Shown here one piece after another: positions 1 through 10,758 of a stretch of DNA of 64,000 nt (within the stretch, counting starts at the first letter, position 1; each line of letters opens with the position of its first letter). The DNA is taken from NCBI GenBank assembly GCA_949825045.1, contig OX463810.1, positions 38,078,201 to 38,142,200 on the forward strand, written 5' to 3'. A model generated the notes under the pieces. The model was not told the DNA's origin. It was given only the letters and a program-made list of their open reading frames with translations, and did no database searches. This DNA is from Argyresthia goedartella (lineage: Eukaryota > Arthropoda > Insecta > Lepidoptera > Argyresthiidae). The translations under genes were made by a program, and so were the position numbers.

Positions 1-1
1 T

Positions 2-364
2 TTTACATCCCACGAGGCACGCAGCGAGGTGTGGGATTCTAAGAAGGCCCTAAAAGGTACGGGCATCACGTTGACTGAGTTCCTGACGAAGTCACGTCAC
101 GATGTCTTTATGGCGGCTCGCCAACACTTTGGCGTCAGCAACTCCTGGACAACCGATGGCCGTATTTTCGTGCAGCTGCCAAACAAGACTCGTCGGAAGG
201 TCGAGTGCTGGGCGGAGTTGCGGCCGCTTATGGACAAATTTCCCAGCAAAGAGCTCCCTCAGTCAGCCGTTAAGGGGAAGAAGCCTGCTGTGGACATGTC
301 GGCGGCCTCCACCAGGGGCGTTGTCACCAGAAGAGGAGCTTCTCAGGCTCGGGCAGCCAAATAG
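2..364 (+). CDS. LINE ORF1 protein, C-terminal part (FP-type domain)
   Basis: The frame is open from the window edge to a TAG at 362-364, so only the C-terminal part (about 120 residues) is visible. It contains the segment ITLTEFLTKSRHDVFMAARQ followed by FGVSNSWTTDGRIFV, which resembles the FP-protein C-terminal domain found in ORF1 of several insect LINEs, where it is thought to bind nucleic acid with the element RNA. The tail is basic and serine/alanine-rich (RRGASQARAAK). The methionine at 29 is internal, because codons upstream (TSHEARSEV) already fit the domain. The N-terminal part, probably with a zinc finger or coiled coil, lies off the window. Its link to ORF2 downstream rests on order and strand. 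Confidence 0.6.
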   Translation, partial: FTSHEARSEVWDSKKALKGTGITLTEFLTKSRHDVFMAARQHFGVSNSWTTDGRIFVQLPNKTRRKVECWAELRPLMDKFPSKELPQSAVKGKKPAVDMSAASTRGVVTRRGASQARAAK

Positions 365-925
365 TGCAGTGAGGTTATGCAAGCGGTAGATGTCACATGC
401 TCAGTTAAATCGCGGTCTCCATTCGACGCCCCCGTATAATTATGCTGTTTCTCATGTTTTGTGAGGTAGAATGTCTTTTTAACTTATTATTTTTACTTTT
501 CTGTTTCGATAAATCCTCAGAACAACTTTACTTGTCAATGTCAATCTGCCTGCTGTCATTTCACGCGACCGGTGTTGTCATTTTTTTTTTTTTATTACGT
601 TCCGATTTCTGCATCGCTGCGCAGTAGCGGTAACTCTCGCACGTGTTTTGTTCTGTCTTGTTTATAGTCTAACGATAAAGTGTGTTGTTTTTGTGTTATT
701 TTTTTTTGGTTACTGTTATTATTGTGTGTTTATCTAGATTCCTTTCAGCAATCCTGTGTAGTTAGGGTCTGGGTCAGTATTTATTTATTTATTTATTAAG
801 TAGTGTAGTTAACTATTCAGTTATTGAGTAGGCAACTTTTATCCATTTTTTTTTTGTACTACTGTACCCCAGCATAATTATTTATATTGTATTTATATAT
901 TTAAGTAGGTATATTCTTATTTTAC
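365..925 (+). other. AT-rich spacer between LINE ORF1 and ORF2
   Basis: About 560 bases of T-rich sequence with poly-T runs and a TTTATTTATT tract near 779-800. No coding frame is supported. This is long for an inter-ORF spacer in a CR1-type element, so either the two ORFs belong to different insertions or the spacer has been altered. Confidence 0.5.
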
Positions 926-3871
926 ATGGATAGTTTATGTAATATTGATAATAGTTTCTTCTCTTGTTCTTCAACCGACGACTACATTAGTGCGGAGAGT
1001 GATAACTCCCTTGTGGAGGAAACACTATCCGCCAAACTGACTTCTGTCTTTGCTGGACTCGATAATAATTTTAACATCGTTCACATCAACGCTCAGAGTA
1101 TCCACACGAGTTACCCGGACCTACTCGAGGCTTTCAGTAGTAAACATGTGGATGGTATACTTGTATCAGAATCATTTCTAAAACCGACATTACCTTCCAC
1201 TATGTACTCGCTGCCTGGGTTCCAGCTCTACCGGAACGACAGAGTTGGCAAAGCTGATGGCGGGGTGGCTATTTACCTTCGCTCGGATATCCCTTGCAGA
1301 GTTGTTAGTGCTTCACCGAGTGAGTACTCCGAATCCGCAGAACATCTCTTCCTTGAAATTTGTCTTCGCCATAGTAAAGTTCTACTCGGTGTTCTCTACA
1401 GTCCCTCACTTCACATTGATTATTTCGACTCATTTGAGTCTTTGCTCAGTGAGCTAACTCCTCTTTATAATGATACCCTCATTCTCGGCGATTTCAATAC
1501 ATGCCTTCTCAAAAACGATTCCCGCTCTGCCAAACTTCAGTCCATTATAAACTCTTTCAATTTACATATTCTTCCTCTCAACGCTACTCATTTCCAACCA
1601 CATTGTACTCCCTCTCTCCTTGATCTCATGATAGTTTCTAATTTGGAAAAGGTTGCTACACAAGGACAGTTTAACTCTCCTTTCTCCTAACATGACCTGA
1701 TTTACCTCTCTTATAAGAGCAAAACCCCCAAGAGCAGAGCAAAATTTATCCACACTCGTAGCTTCAAGGGCATTAATTCTGAATCCCTTAAATCTGATGC
1801 CGCGTCGATCGACTGGTCCCCCGTCATCTCCAGTGAGTCCGTTGATGACAAGAATCAAGATCCACCATTTCAATACAATCATTCTGGGACTGTTCGACAA
1901 GCATGCACCGGTCAAGAAGGTCAAGGTAAAACACCTTCCAGCTCCATGGCTCACTGATGCTATTAGGCGTCTGATGACTAAACGCAACAAAGCCAAATGC
2001 CTCTACAAAAAGGAGCCTACAGCCGAAAATTTTTCCATCTTCAAATGCCTTCGAAACCGGTGCAATCGCATGTGTCATGACGCCAAGCGTCGCCACATCT
2101 TTCAGAGCATTGAGAGTTACACTCCGGGTCAAGTATGGAAATTCCTCAAAACGCTTGGTATCGGCAAGTCTCAGGATGAATTGATTGGTAATGTTGATCT
2201 CAGTGGTCTCAACAAATTCTTCGCGGTCCCCCCTGTCGTCATGAATCCTTTTGTAAAGGATTCCACGCTTTGTCACTTGCGCACGAAGTCAGCTCCTACC
2301 TCCACTCCTTTTGACATTAGACTTGTCGGAATCGATGCGGTTAAAAAGGCTGTGCTCGCTATTTCCTCTAAAGCTATAGGATTTGATAATATTTGTTCCA
2401 AATGATCAGCATTGTACTTGACGAGCTCCTTCCTGCTATAACTCACATTATAAACCACTCACTCTCCAGTTTCTCCTTCCCTAATGTGTGGAAAAAAGCT
2501 TTAGTTATCCCTTTACCCAAAACATCTAATCCCTCCTCCTTTAAAGAGTTTCGTCCAATTTCCATCCTGCCAATCCTCTCCAAAGTCCTTGAATCCATAG
2601 TCCATGCTCAGCTCTCCTCCTACCTTTCCTCTAACAAGTTGCTGAACAAATTTCAGTCCGGATTTAGGTCGGGTCACAGTACCGTAACGGCCTTACTCAA
2701 AGTCACTGATGACATTCAGCACGCGATGGATGAGAAACAGCTCTCTGTGATAGCACTTTTGGACTTTAGCAGCGCCTTTAACTGCGTCGATTTTGACATT
2801 CTCGTTGAGATACTGAAGTCCCTGAACGTGTCCTCCGACTCTGCTAGCTGGTTTGATTCGTACCTGAGAGGGCGACAGCAGCGTATTAAGTCGGAGGAGA
2901 CTTCAACAGAGTGGTGTGACCTCTTTGCGGGAGTGCCCCAAGGTGGTATACTGTCTCCCCTTCTTTTCTCTATCTTCATTAATTCCATCTCGGATGGACT
3001 CTCCTCGTCTTATCATCTTTACGCCGACGATCTCCAGGTTTACCGACATTTTTCTCTTCATGATATGGCCTCAGCCGTAGAACTGTTAAATGTAGATCTT
3101 GATAAAATCAGGGACTGGGCCAATTCTTATGGGCTACTAGTGAACCCTAGTAAGTCTCAGGCTATGATTATTGGTTCCAGGTACTCCCATAACTCATTAC
3201 ACCATTTGTCCATTGCTCCTGTAACATATGACGGAACCATAATCTCATATAGCACGAAGGCCAAAAATCTAGGAGTTTTCTTCGATAACCAACTGTCCTG
3301 GTCAGTCCATGTCGGCGAGGTAAGTCGGCGAGTCTTTGCCAGTTTCCACTCTCTCAGGCGTCTTCAAAACTTCCTGCCTCGTCGGACAAAGATCACGCTC
3401 GCTCAGTCTCTCCTCCTCCCCCTGATCGATTACGCAGATGTCTGCTGGGCTAGCGTGACTGAAGAGCAACTGAACAAACTCGAGCGACTTCAAAACCTCG
3501 GGATTCGGTTTGTTTTTGGTCTGCGCAAGTTTGACCACGTCTCAGAGTATCGCAGGGAGCTGAAATGGCTCCCGATTCGTCTTCGCCGGGATTCCCACAT
3601 CCTCATTTGCCTCTTCAACATTTTATATAATCCTCGCTATCCTGGCTTCTTACGAGATCGTTTCGAATTTCTGTCCCCGGATAGGCCACGGAGATCGCAC
3701 ACTCGGTCGCTACTTACAACTCCGCAACACAATACTGCCGCCTATGAACATGGGTTCCGACTTCGCGCCATCCAACTCTGGAACAAACTCCCCAACGCTA
3801 TTAGAGACAGTCCGTCTCTCAACATATTTAAAAGTCGGTTGAAAGAACACTATCTTTCTCTACCTTATTAA
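926..3871 (+). pseudogene. LINE ORF2: AP-type endonuclease plus reverse transcriptase, lightly broken
   Basis: ORF2 would supply the nicking endonuclease and the reverse transcriptase for target-primed insertion. The endonuclease starts with NIVHINAQSI, then LVSESFLKP, and has GDFN at 1487-1498. A TAA at 1688-1690 interrupts it, but the same frame continues with HDLIYLSYKSK. A frameshift near 1850 moves the reading into another frame (KHLPAPWLTDAIRRLMTKRN), and a second near 2395-2400, apparently one base lost from an A run, returns it to the RT frame. From 2393 the RT is open for 492 codons: NYRP-like FRPISILPILSKVLES, LDFSSAFN with its first Asp at 2762, GVPQGGILSPLLF, YADD at 3020-3031, then the thumb and C-terminal tail. 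The RT itself looks intact; the ORF as a whole is not. Confidence 0.85.
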
Positions 3872-4117
3872 ATCTAAGTAATTTTATTTAGTTTTTTTTT
3901 TTTTTTCATTTTATATACATAATTCTGGTATTTATGTACATATTGCTAAGTAGTTTATTGTGTTTAATTATTTTGTTTTATGTTGTGCACTTAGGTCTAC
4001 CTGTTGTCAATTATTTCCTTTCCATCCTAGGTTTGCTGAAAGAAATCTCTTTATAGAGATAAGCTCGCCTTTGTCATGTCTTCTCCATTTTCCACTGTAA
4101 AATCTGTTATTTTGTGC

Positions 4118-4123
4118 AATAAA
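4118..4123 (+). promoter_or_regulatory. Polyadenylation signal AATAAA of the LINE
   Basis: AATAAA occurs in the context TGTGCAATAAAGTATAT. The same context, TGTGCAATAAAGAATAT, closes the second copy near 19770, so it is a conserved 3' end of this family. Confidence 0.6.
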
Positions 4124-4137
4124 GTATATTGAGAAAT

Positions 4138-5171
4138 CATAAAAACTTAGGCGAATTCATCAGCTACCACAGGTAAATATCCTTTCGGAACATGCTCTCC
4201 GTTTCCCAAAACACCCATTCCCAAAACATCCGTTCCAAAATAACAGTTTTTTTAAACGACTGTAGGGCAACAGATCCGTTTATCATTAATTGATGTCATT
4301 TTGTAGATTTTCTTGTATTTTATACATTTTGTTGGATACATTAGGATAGCGAAGGAGTTTCCAAATTATTTCGGCCAAGAAATATCGGAAATACGTTTAT
4401 AGTAGCGTATTTACAATAATTTATCTATTACAAATTTGTCCAAGAATTATCGATAATGATTTGAAAAAATAATATCGATAAATTGTATAGTAAGAAATAA
4501 TAGTGCTTAATTGCAATGATTTGATATGTATGTATAAACCTTTTGCACAAAGTAACATTGATGTGGGAAAATTCATGTGTAATTAAATGCTACCCTTTTA
4601 ATTTTAGATTTCCTGGTGAAAAACTATTGCTAAATATGTGGCTTTCGGAAGTATCTCGCGGATCCGGCTGGACGGCAAAAACACGCGCGAATTCTCTGCA
4701 TGGATTTTACTGCAGAATGATTTTACCAGCTATAAAAAAATCGCTGACTAATACAAACTACTATACCAACACTAAGGTCCCGTTCACATCTGTTATTATT
4801 AGAGTAAGAGCTCATTCACACGGGATTCGACATTTACGATTCGTCAAAATATCCCAATAGACATTATACTGCTATATGCTGCTGATATTTTTTAATATAT
4901 TTTACTGACATTTTACTTCGTCACGGTACGTCAAGGGTATGCATTATGGAATCGTGATTAGCGATCTATATTAATTAATCGCGTGTAAATGTAAATGAGT
5001 GTTTAATTTGTAAAGACATTTGCCTATTGCTATTAAATTGTCGATTTAATTATCTGTATCTTTTTATTATAAAACTTTGGAAATCTGAGAATTCAACCTG
5101 AAGACTTTAATTTGAGTAACTTGAAATAATATAAAACGAGAATCACTTTAATATTTTAGGGCTTATGTTTA
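4138..5171. other. Unassigned AT-rich DNA
   Basis: No repeat family or gene is firmly recognised here except the short THAP-like candidate at 4606-4860. The rest is low-complexity AT-rich sequence. Confidence 0.4.
4606..4860 (+). pseudogene. Possible degenerate THAP-like zinc-finger exon
   Basis: After a plausible splice acceptor (TTTTAATTTTAG ending at 4607) the frame reads FPGEKLLLNMWLSEVSRGSG and then W-T-A-K. The spacing FP-x7-x-W-x6-x3-W-T resembles a THAP domain, a C2CH zinc-binding DNA-binding fold found in P-element transposases and insect regulators. The expected C-x2-H-F near the end is not clean; NSLHGFYCRM stands in its place, so zinc binding is doubtful. The frame stops at 4858-4860. 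No partner exons were found. It could equally be chance resemblance in intergenic DNA. Confidence 0.25.
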
Positions 5172-5512
5172 AACCATCACCAAAAACGCACCTATTTTAA
5201 TACCAATTCGAAACGACCGCCAGAATTAGTAAACGATCACCAAATTGTGTTATGATAAATGATCACCAAACTTCTTTTTATGTTTTGTGCACTTAAGTTT
5301 ATGTTTTAAGTATTTTTTGTTGTTCTTACATGTTCAACCTAACACGAAGGATAAAGGGGGCTTCGCTTCGCTCACCCCCTTTACCCATCACCTAAGCTGC
5401 CGCAGTATATTGCCCTGATATTTTCTGCAACTTTTGGTGATTATTTACCCATTTTGGATAGGAAAAAAATATTTTGGTGGTCATTTAAATTGTTCTCATA
5501 TTTTAGCAAGCA
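5172..5512 (-). repeat. Dispersed repeat with GC-rich hairpin core, full-length copy
   Basis: Centre: a conserved block with CACGAAGGATAAAGGGGGCT, CTTCGCTTCGC and ACCCCCTTTA that can fold into a hairpin. Flanks contain repeated CACCAAA/TTTGGTG words. The copy at 29937-30310 is the same unit in opposite orientation, with matching flanks; shorter copies are at 11530-11645 and 36385-36610. It codes for nothing. I cannot place it in a named family; a Helitron or MITE derivative is possible. Confidence 0.65.
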
Positions 5513-5521
5513 AATACCTTT

Positions 5522-5791
5522 TTGGATGACAACATACTTTATTCCATACCAGCTGACCTCGCGTACCACGTGCCTTTACAGTCAATGATGTGTGAGCTGT
5601 CAATTACGGAAGATGGCGGAGTTATAAACCTAATTTATTTAAAGATTATTTTTGTGTACATTTTTTCTCCTATCTTTTCCGATACTTTAAAGGAGAATCT
5701 GCTATTCGGGGCGGAGGCGAATCAAACAAATAATAGATCGTTAAAATCAGTCCAGCAGTTCTTGAGTTATAATTATAAGTGGTGCAACTAA
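5522..5791 (+). repeat. Repeat-like segment with a spurious short ORF
   Basis: An 89-codon open frame is present but its sequence does not look like a protein family. Its 3' half (AAATCAGTCCAGCAGTTCTT) resembles the AAATCGGTTCAGCAGTTTGA phrase of the array at 7505-8060, so a dispersed repeat is more likely than a gene. Confidence 0.4.
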
Positions 5792-5964
5792 CCTGAGTTT
5801 GTTTTATATATTTCGTTTTGGCAGATTATATATTTATAGAGAGCTGCGTTTTATCTTAAACGACGTGTATAGAAATGACAAAACTGTTACTAAATATACT
5901 AAATTGAGCAACTCTTAAGATAATTTCGGTCGAAAACGAACGGTTCAACCAATACGGTTCTGTG

Positions 5965-6035
5965 AAACTAATATGGGGTCGCCTCCGCTCCGCTTCTCTC
6001 GGCTCCACGTTAAGTTGTGACCTTTTAGTATTAGC
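5965..6035 (+). repeat. Short repeat, ATGGGGTC...GCTCCGCT...GGCTCCA, copy 1
   Basis: The phrase ATGGGGTCGCCTCCGCTCCG, then TCTCGGCTCCACGTTAAGTT and GTGACCTTTTAGTAT recurs at 59615-59700 with small changes. Non-coding; family unknown. Confidence 0.5.
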
Positions 6036-6271
6036 GGAATTACTAAATTCAGCTTAATATTAGCTTAGGCTAATACTAGTATTGTCCTAAATAGCTTTCG
6101 AGTTGCTTTATTTTCATAGCTCGTGTGGGATTTGTTTATCGATCAACGTATTCGTTAATTTAGTTGAATTGCTCATTGAATGCTGGTTTATATAATATTA
6201 TTTAAATATTATAAAAAACAGCATTCAATGGTCATTCGTCCAATTAGTATTTTTTCGCTCTTTATATTATT

Positions 6272-6918
6272 CCCCCTTTTAGGGTTCCGCAGAGAAACAA
6301 GGAACCCTCATAGTTTCATCAAGTCTGTCTGGCCATCTGTCCGTCCGTCCGTATGTCACAGCAACTTTATTCAGAAACTATCAGGACTACATAGTCGAAA
6401 CATGGTATGTTCTTCTGTTATTCTGTAAACCGCTTTATGATTTTTATACAAAAACTGAAAAATAATAAAATTAAGGGGGTTCCCCATACATGGAACTGAA
6501 ACAAAACAATTTATATACATAGATATATAGATAGGTATTTAAAAATGACGTCGAGGTTCCTGAAACCATTTTTCTCAAAGTAAATTGTTAAAGAGACAGA
6601 CCCTTCCAAAGTGGAAAAATATATCCCTTACTTTTAAAGTAATAGTAAAAAAAAATATACATGTTGTGTATCTCAATAAACACTACAATTGGTTTTAACA
6701 AAGTAAATAAGCAGTTTTTAACACATAAAACATTTATTGAAAACCGCAAATACAACTATGTCATTCGAACAAACACTATGAAAAACGTGATTCTTTGCTG
6801 GTGACGTGGTGGTATGTGACGTGAGTACCTTCCTATTTTATTTTTTTTGGCTTATTATCTACATTTATTACGGAACCCTCAATGAGCGAAGTCCGACACG
6901 CACTTGGCCGGTTTCTTT
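6272..6918 (+). repeat. Dispersed GGGTTCCG...CCGTCCGTCCG repeat, long copy
   Basis: It starts with TTAGGGTTCCGCAGAGAAAC, followed by a CTGTC/CCGTCCGTCCG tract, and ends with TACGGAACCCTC ... CACTTGGCCGGTTT. The inner part matches the reverse strand of 12564-13918 over several hundred bases (for example AACACTATGAAAAACG and GAGACAGACCCTTCCAAAGT). Other copies are at 16140-16262, 18618-18830, 18996-19250 and 22823-23135. The ends look like a short non-autonomous element, but no target duplication was confirmed. Confidence 0.65.
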
Positions 6919-7504
6919 CAATTATGAGTCTGATAGTAACAAAACAATCAGTTATGTACACGGATGTGTTTACAGAGCAATAACATCGTACCTTTATAAA
7001 ATTGCAGTCTCATATTCCGCTTTGCAGCTGAAAAGCGCGTTTACTGCGAGTAATTTTCAGCGAATAATTAATTATGATCACAGTGGAAGTAATTAAATCT
7101 TTGCATAGCATAGTTAGTCCAAAATATCGCTAGTCATTACTTAATTATACACGGGGCATGGTACAAGTCATGCCATAAGCTTGACCCAGATCAGATGGCA
7201 GAAGATTTGGAATTGAAGGGAAACTGATTGAAAACAGATCAACTTTTTTATTTTTAAATACAATAAACAGCAGGTGAGTCGCTAAAGTATTCTTCTTTTG
7301 GTATAGGCTTCAAAATCAAATGATGATAGTTTAAATAATCTTCCGATGATGAAGTCTATCTAATTCATAGTGTACAGTGTACACTTAATAAACCACTACA
7401 TCCTCCCCGCTTAACTAACGCCCCACGACCAAAAGAGCGGTGTTATATGTTATAAGTTGAAGCTTCTGTCGGTATGTCTGTCTGTATGTCTGTCCGTGGC
7501 ACCC

Positions 7505-8060
7505 TAGCGGTCAAACGGTGGACGGATTTTAATGCGGTTTTTGGTAAATGGTAGTAGACTTCCCTGCGATGGTCCTTAGATACGTTTTGTTAAAATCGGT
7601 TCAGCAGTTTGAAAGTTATCAGATTAACAAGGAATAACGGTCATACCTGTGGACGGATTTTAATGTGGTTTTTCGAAGTTGGTAGTAGACTTTACTGCGA
7701 TGGTTCTTAGTTTTATTTTTTGGTTAAAATCGGTTCAGTAGTTTTAAAGTTATTAGCTTAACAAGGAATAGCGGTCTACCCTGTGGACAAATTTAAATGT
7801 GGGTTTCCGTAGTTATTATTAGACTTCACTGCGATGGTTCTTAGACATGTTTTGTTAAAATCGGTTCAGTAGTTCGAAAGATATTATCTTACCAAGGAAT
7901 AGTGGTCAAACGGTTGGACGGACTTTAATGCGGTGTTTTGTAGTTGTGTAGTAGATTTGGGATTTAAGAAATACTGATTTAAAAAAATACATTTCACTTT
8001 GATAGTTCTTAGATATGTTTTGTTGAAATCGGTTCAATATCGGTTCGAAAGTAATGTGTT
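7505..8060 (+). repeat. Tandem array, four units of about 132 bp
   Basis: Four diverged units start near 7508, 7639, 7772 and 7904. Each contains GTGGACGGATTTTAATG-like, TAGTAGACTT, CTGCGATGGTTCTTAGA and GTTAAAATCGGTTCAG phrases and most close with AACAAGGAATA. The last unit carries an insertion and is more diverged. A (TGTC)n-type tract, CTGTCTGTATGTCTGTCCGT, precedes the array, as in the GGGTTCCG repeats. Non-coding. Confidence 0.75.
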
Positions 8061-8595
8061 TTAATTAGTGTTTTTATTTTATTTATAGTTATTTTATACC
8101 TTGCACCAAGCGTAAAATGGCTTCAGTAACGATGACAAATTATAACCGACGGGGCAGAAAACCCGGTTATCTACTATAGCTGTAGCCTAGAAAAATATAG
8201 AACCACATTTTTGTAAATCGGTTAAACTTAAATTGAAAAGGAAGCATTTTAGTTTTGATATTATTTTATTATCTAGAATTCGTTTCTCTCTTCCAAAAAT
8301 AAAGCAGGTGGGTAAATAATAGGAGTCTTGAAATGTACTTTCATTTTCTTTTTAAAAATCTGATATAACAACGAAAATATCGACATTTGGCTGATCGATT
8401 TGGTTCGCTCGCTGCTTGCCGTATGAAAGCTATTTCAGGCAGGTCATCAGCGGAGCCTCCGAAGGGTAAATAGGATTAGAGCGCGGCGCGCCCTTTCCTT
8501 AATTTCTGACTCGAATGGACAATTTATTAGATTTGGGGATACATTACTCGTATAGGATAAGATTTTTACTTTTTCTGGCAATATTGTATTTTGTT

Positions 8596-8700
8596 TTATC
8601 TACACACGTATCATAAACCCTACTCGCCTTCGGCTCGTTTCATAAACCCACTCTCGAGTTTTCATGCCCTCCATTATGCAGCAGTCACATAAACTACTAT
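8596..8700 (+). repeat. Partial MITE end (TATCTACACACGTATCATAAAC family)
   Basis: TATCTACACACGTATCATAA followed by ACCCT is the terminal inverted repeat of the element intact at 34811-35133. The neighbouring ATGCAGCAGTCACATAAACT segment also appears beside the copies at 35160-35190 and 59965. The core is missing here, and a piggyBac insertion starts at 8705. Confidence 0.55.
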
Positions 8701-8704
8701 TACA

Positions 8705-10758
8705 TTAACCCGTATCATCCCAACCATAGTAAAAAAAGTCCAATTTTTATGAAAATCGTATCGGAGCATGTTTATAGATGTATAATGAGAACTACATACC
8801 AAAAAAATTTTAATCTCATTTAGATTTTTAGTTTTGTAGCCGTTCCAATAATGGAACACTAGGATTAAACATACATGTAAGATACTGTCAGTGGTTATGG
8901 ATTTCGTTGGGAAATAAAACGATTGTATTCACTTTTTATTTATTGTTTGAAGTTTTAAATCTTATAATTATTACTTAAAAATACAATTGCGTGTGTTATT
9001 GAGTATGAAAAATGATAGAACATTTGCTATGTAAGGCAACATTACATTTGATACACTTCATGGTTGTGTTTTTGTGGCATAAACCACATCGAGTTTGTTT
9101 ATTTTGTTTGTCCTCTGCTTGTTTTCTTCATTTCTTGCGGATCTTTGAGAGGTGCTTTCTCAGTTCGGTTGGCTCGTATAGTCCCTGTTCCATCGTGACT
9201 GATCTTTTGTAACTCCTCAAGCAGCGGTAAGGATGTAAAAAAATTATCGAAATAAAAACTGTAGCTACCTTGTGGCAGCTTTGATATTAGATCCAGAACA
9301 ACTGAGGCACCATCATCTAACTCAGGATGGGTATTTCCGGTACAGCTCACCATAAATCAAATATCACTTATATATATACCAATTTTTATATCCAAAACTG
9401 ATTGGCTTTCCATGGATATGCTGCTTAGTACTATGTTTCCCAAAATATGGAATCATAGATTCGTCAATGCTCAAATTTCTATGTCCAGGGTAATACTTTA
9501 CCCATCGTGCATTGAGCAGATTCCATAGAGGGCGCACTTTAGCAAACTTATCATTAGGACCAAGATTATTATTGTCGGCAACATGGAAATAACGCAGCAA
9601 GTCTTCAAATTGATTTCTTGACATAATAGCTACCACTGTGGGAAAACTGCAGTCAACTCCTTGTTCCCAATACATTCTGTATCTCGATACACTGTTATAT
9701 CCCGACAATAAGAGAATGGCTATAAAGTGTTTCATATCCGTTGTAGTAACACGGAATGCATGTTTACCCTTCTGAAACGCATTTTTTTCAGTTTCTGAGC
9801 GCAGTAATTCGAACACGTCTTCATAAAAAAATAGTTCAAAAACCTGAACTGTTTTTTCCAAATTTTCCAGGTTTTCCAGGAAATCTCGTTCACAGATTAT
9901 TCTTTCTCAGCCTTTTCTGGAATATCTACAAACTACCACTTTCTTTTGACTTCAACACGTTTTCTTTTTGGCGGTGGCGGTGTTGCCGTCGAAGAGGATA
10001 TGGGCTGTGAAGGCTTCGTCACTGACGATGTGGAAGTGTTGGTTCATCTTCTTGTTCATCTCCAACGATCATCATCTGCACTATCCTAGATTCAGCTCGA
10101 GACGATCTAGTGACTCGGAGTTCAGCTTCTGATAGTAACTGATGTCTAGACAAATTATTTGTACTTGCAAACTCTTCGTCACCGCTATCTTCGTCGCTAT
10201 TTTGCCAATTTTCAGGAGGTGTGATGAAAATATCACCCGCAAACAAGTCGTCATCTTCTTCCAACTGAGAGATTATCTGATAAACAATCAATCTGCAATA
10301 AATTAATATCATAATTACGAGGCAATACAGATAAAATAAAGTTCCTAATGTATAAACATTACATGTGCTTATGTTCCTACTGCTCAAATAATGGAACGGT
10401 ACATAAAACTTACAGCTACCCTCAAATTTGCCTTTTTATTTCTAAATACGTATGACGACATGATAGAACAATACTACAACATGTTTATAAACCCTAAATT
10501 GTCAGTAGTATAATGTAAACATCATGATTACTTACATTTTCCTGTTCGCCATATTTTTCACTCAAAACTTACAAACACAATTATGTTTTCTAGATCAACA
10601 AAACCACGCGATGTGAAATGACATGTGTTCATCTGACAGCTAGAAATGTCAGTAATACCGACATAAAAACTTTATTTTAAAGACGCGTTCAAAAATTCGA
10701 GTAAAAAAATAAAAAAATTACCGTTTTAAAAATGGAACACTAGGATGATATGGGTTAA
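8705..10758 (-). mobile_element. piggyBac-type DNA transposon, inactive
   Basis: The ends are TTAACCCGTATCATCC at 8705 and, inverted, GGATGATATGGGTTAA ending at 10758, so both sides carry the TTAA target duplication characteristic of piggyBac. The element is about 2.05 kb and contains a minus-strand transposase with several breaks and an internal deletion. A subterminal phrase, GGAACACTAGGAT, occurs near both ends (about 8860 and 10735). Confidence 0.85.
8990..10387 (-). pseudogene. piggyBac transposase, frameshifted and internally deleted
   Basis: Reading leftwards: an acidic N-terminal part (QLEEDDDLFAGDIF, SDEDSGDEEF; 10019-10387), a basic nuclear-localisation-like stretch (PPPPKRKRVEVKRKW, near 9960), then the DDE_Tnp_1_7 domain at 9364-9861 (HFIAILLLSGYNSVSRYRMY, LSIDESMIPYFGK). 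The Asp of SIDES matches the first catalytic Asp of piggyBac and that of FYFDNFFTSLPLLEEL (9099-9353) the second. After MKKTSRG the sequence goes almost directly to the C-terminal Cys-rich domain (CGLCHKNTTMKCIKC ... HSKC, about 8995-9095), so the part with the third catalytic Asp (the YNQxMGGVD region) is gone. Stops near 9360 and 9930 and a frameshift near 9098 also break it. It cannot make an active enzyme. Confidence 0.8.

Larger units (their letters stand above)
1..4137 (+). mobile_element. CR1/L2-group non-LTR retrotransposon (LINE), copy 1
   Basis: The region holds, in order, the end of an ORF1, an AT-rich spacer, an endonuclease-reverse transcriptase ORF2 and a 3' UTR that ends close to an AATAAA at 4118-4123. 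The endonuclease opening (NIVHINAQSI) and RT wording (LDFSSAFN, GVPQGGILSPLLF, YADD) are typical of the CR1/L2/Daphne side of the LINE tree; the exact clade is my inference. The left end lies outside the window, so no target duplication can be read. A second fragment of the same family is at 19330-19800. Damage is light: one nonsense codon and two frameshifts in ORF2. Confidence 0.8.

Noticed and set aside
1562..2276. Long minus-strand open frames opposite LINE ORF2
   Set aside because: They lie antisense to a clear endonuclease/RT frame and have no protein-family features.
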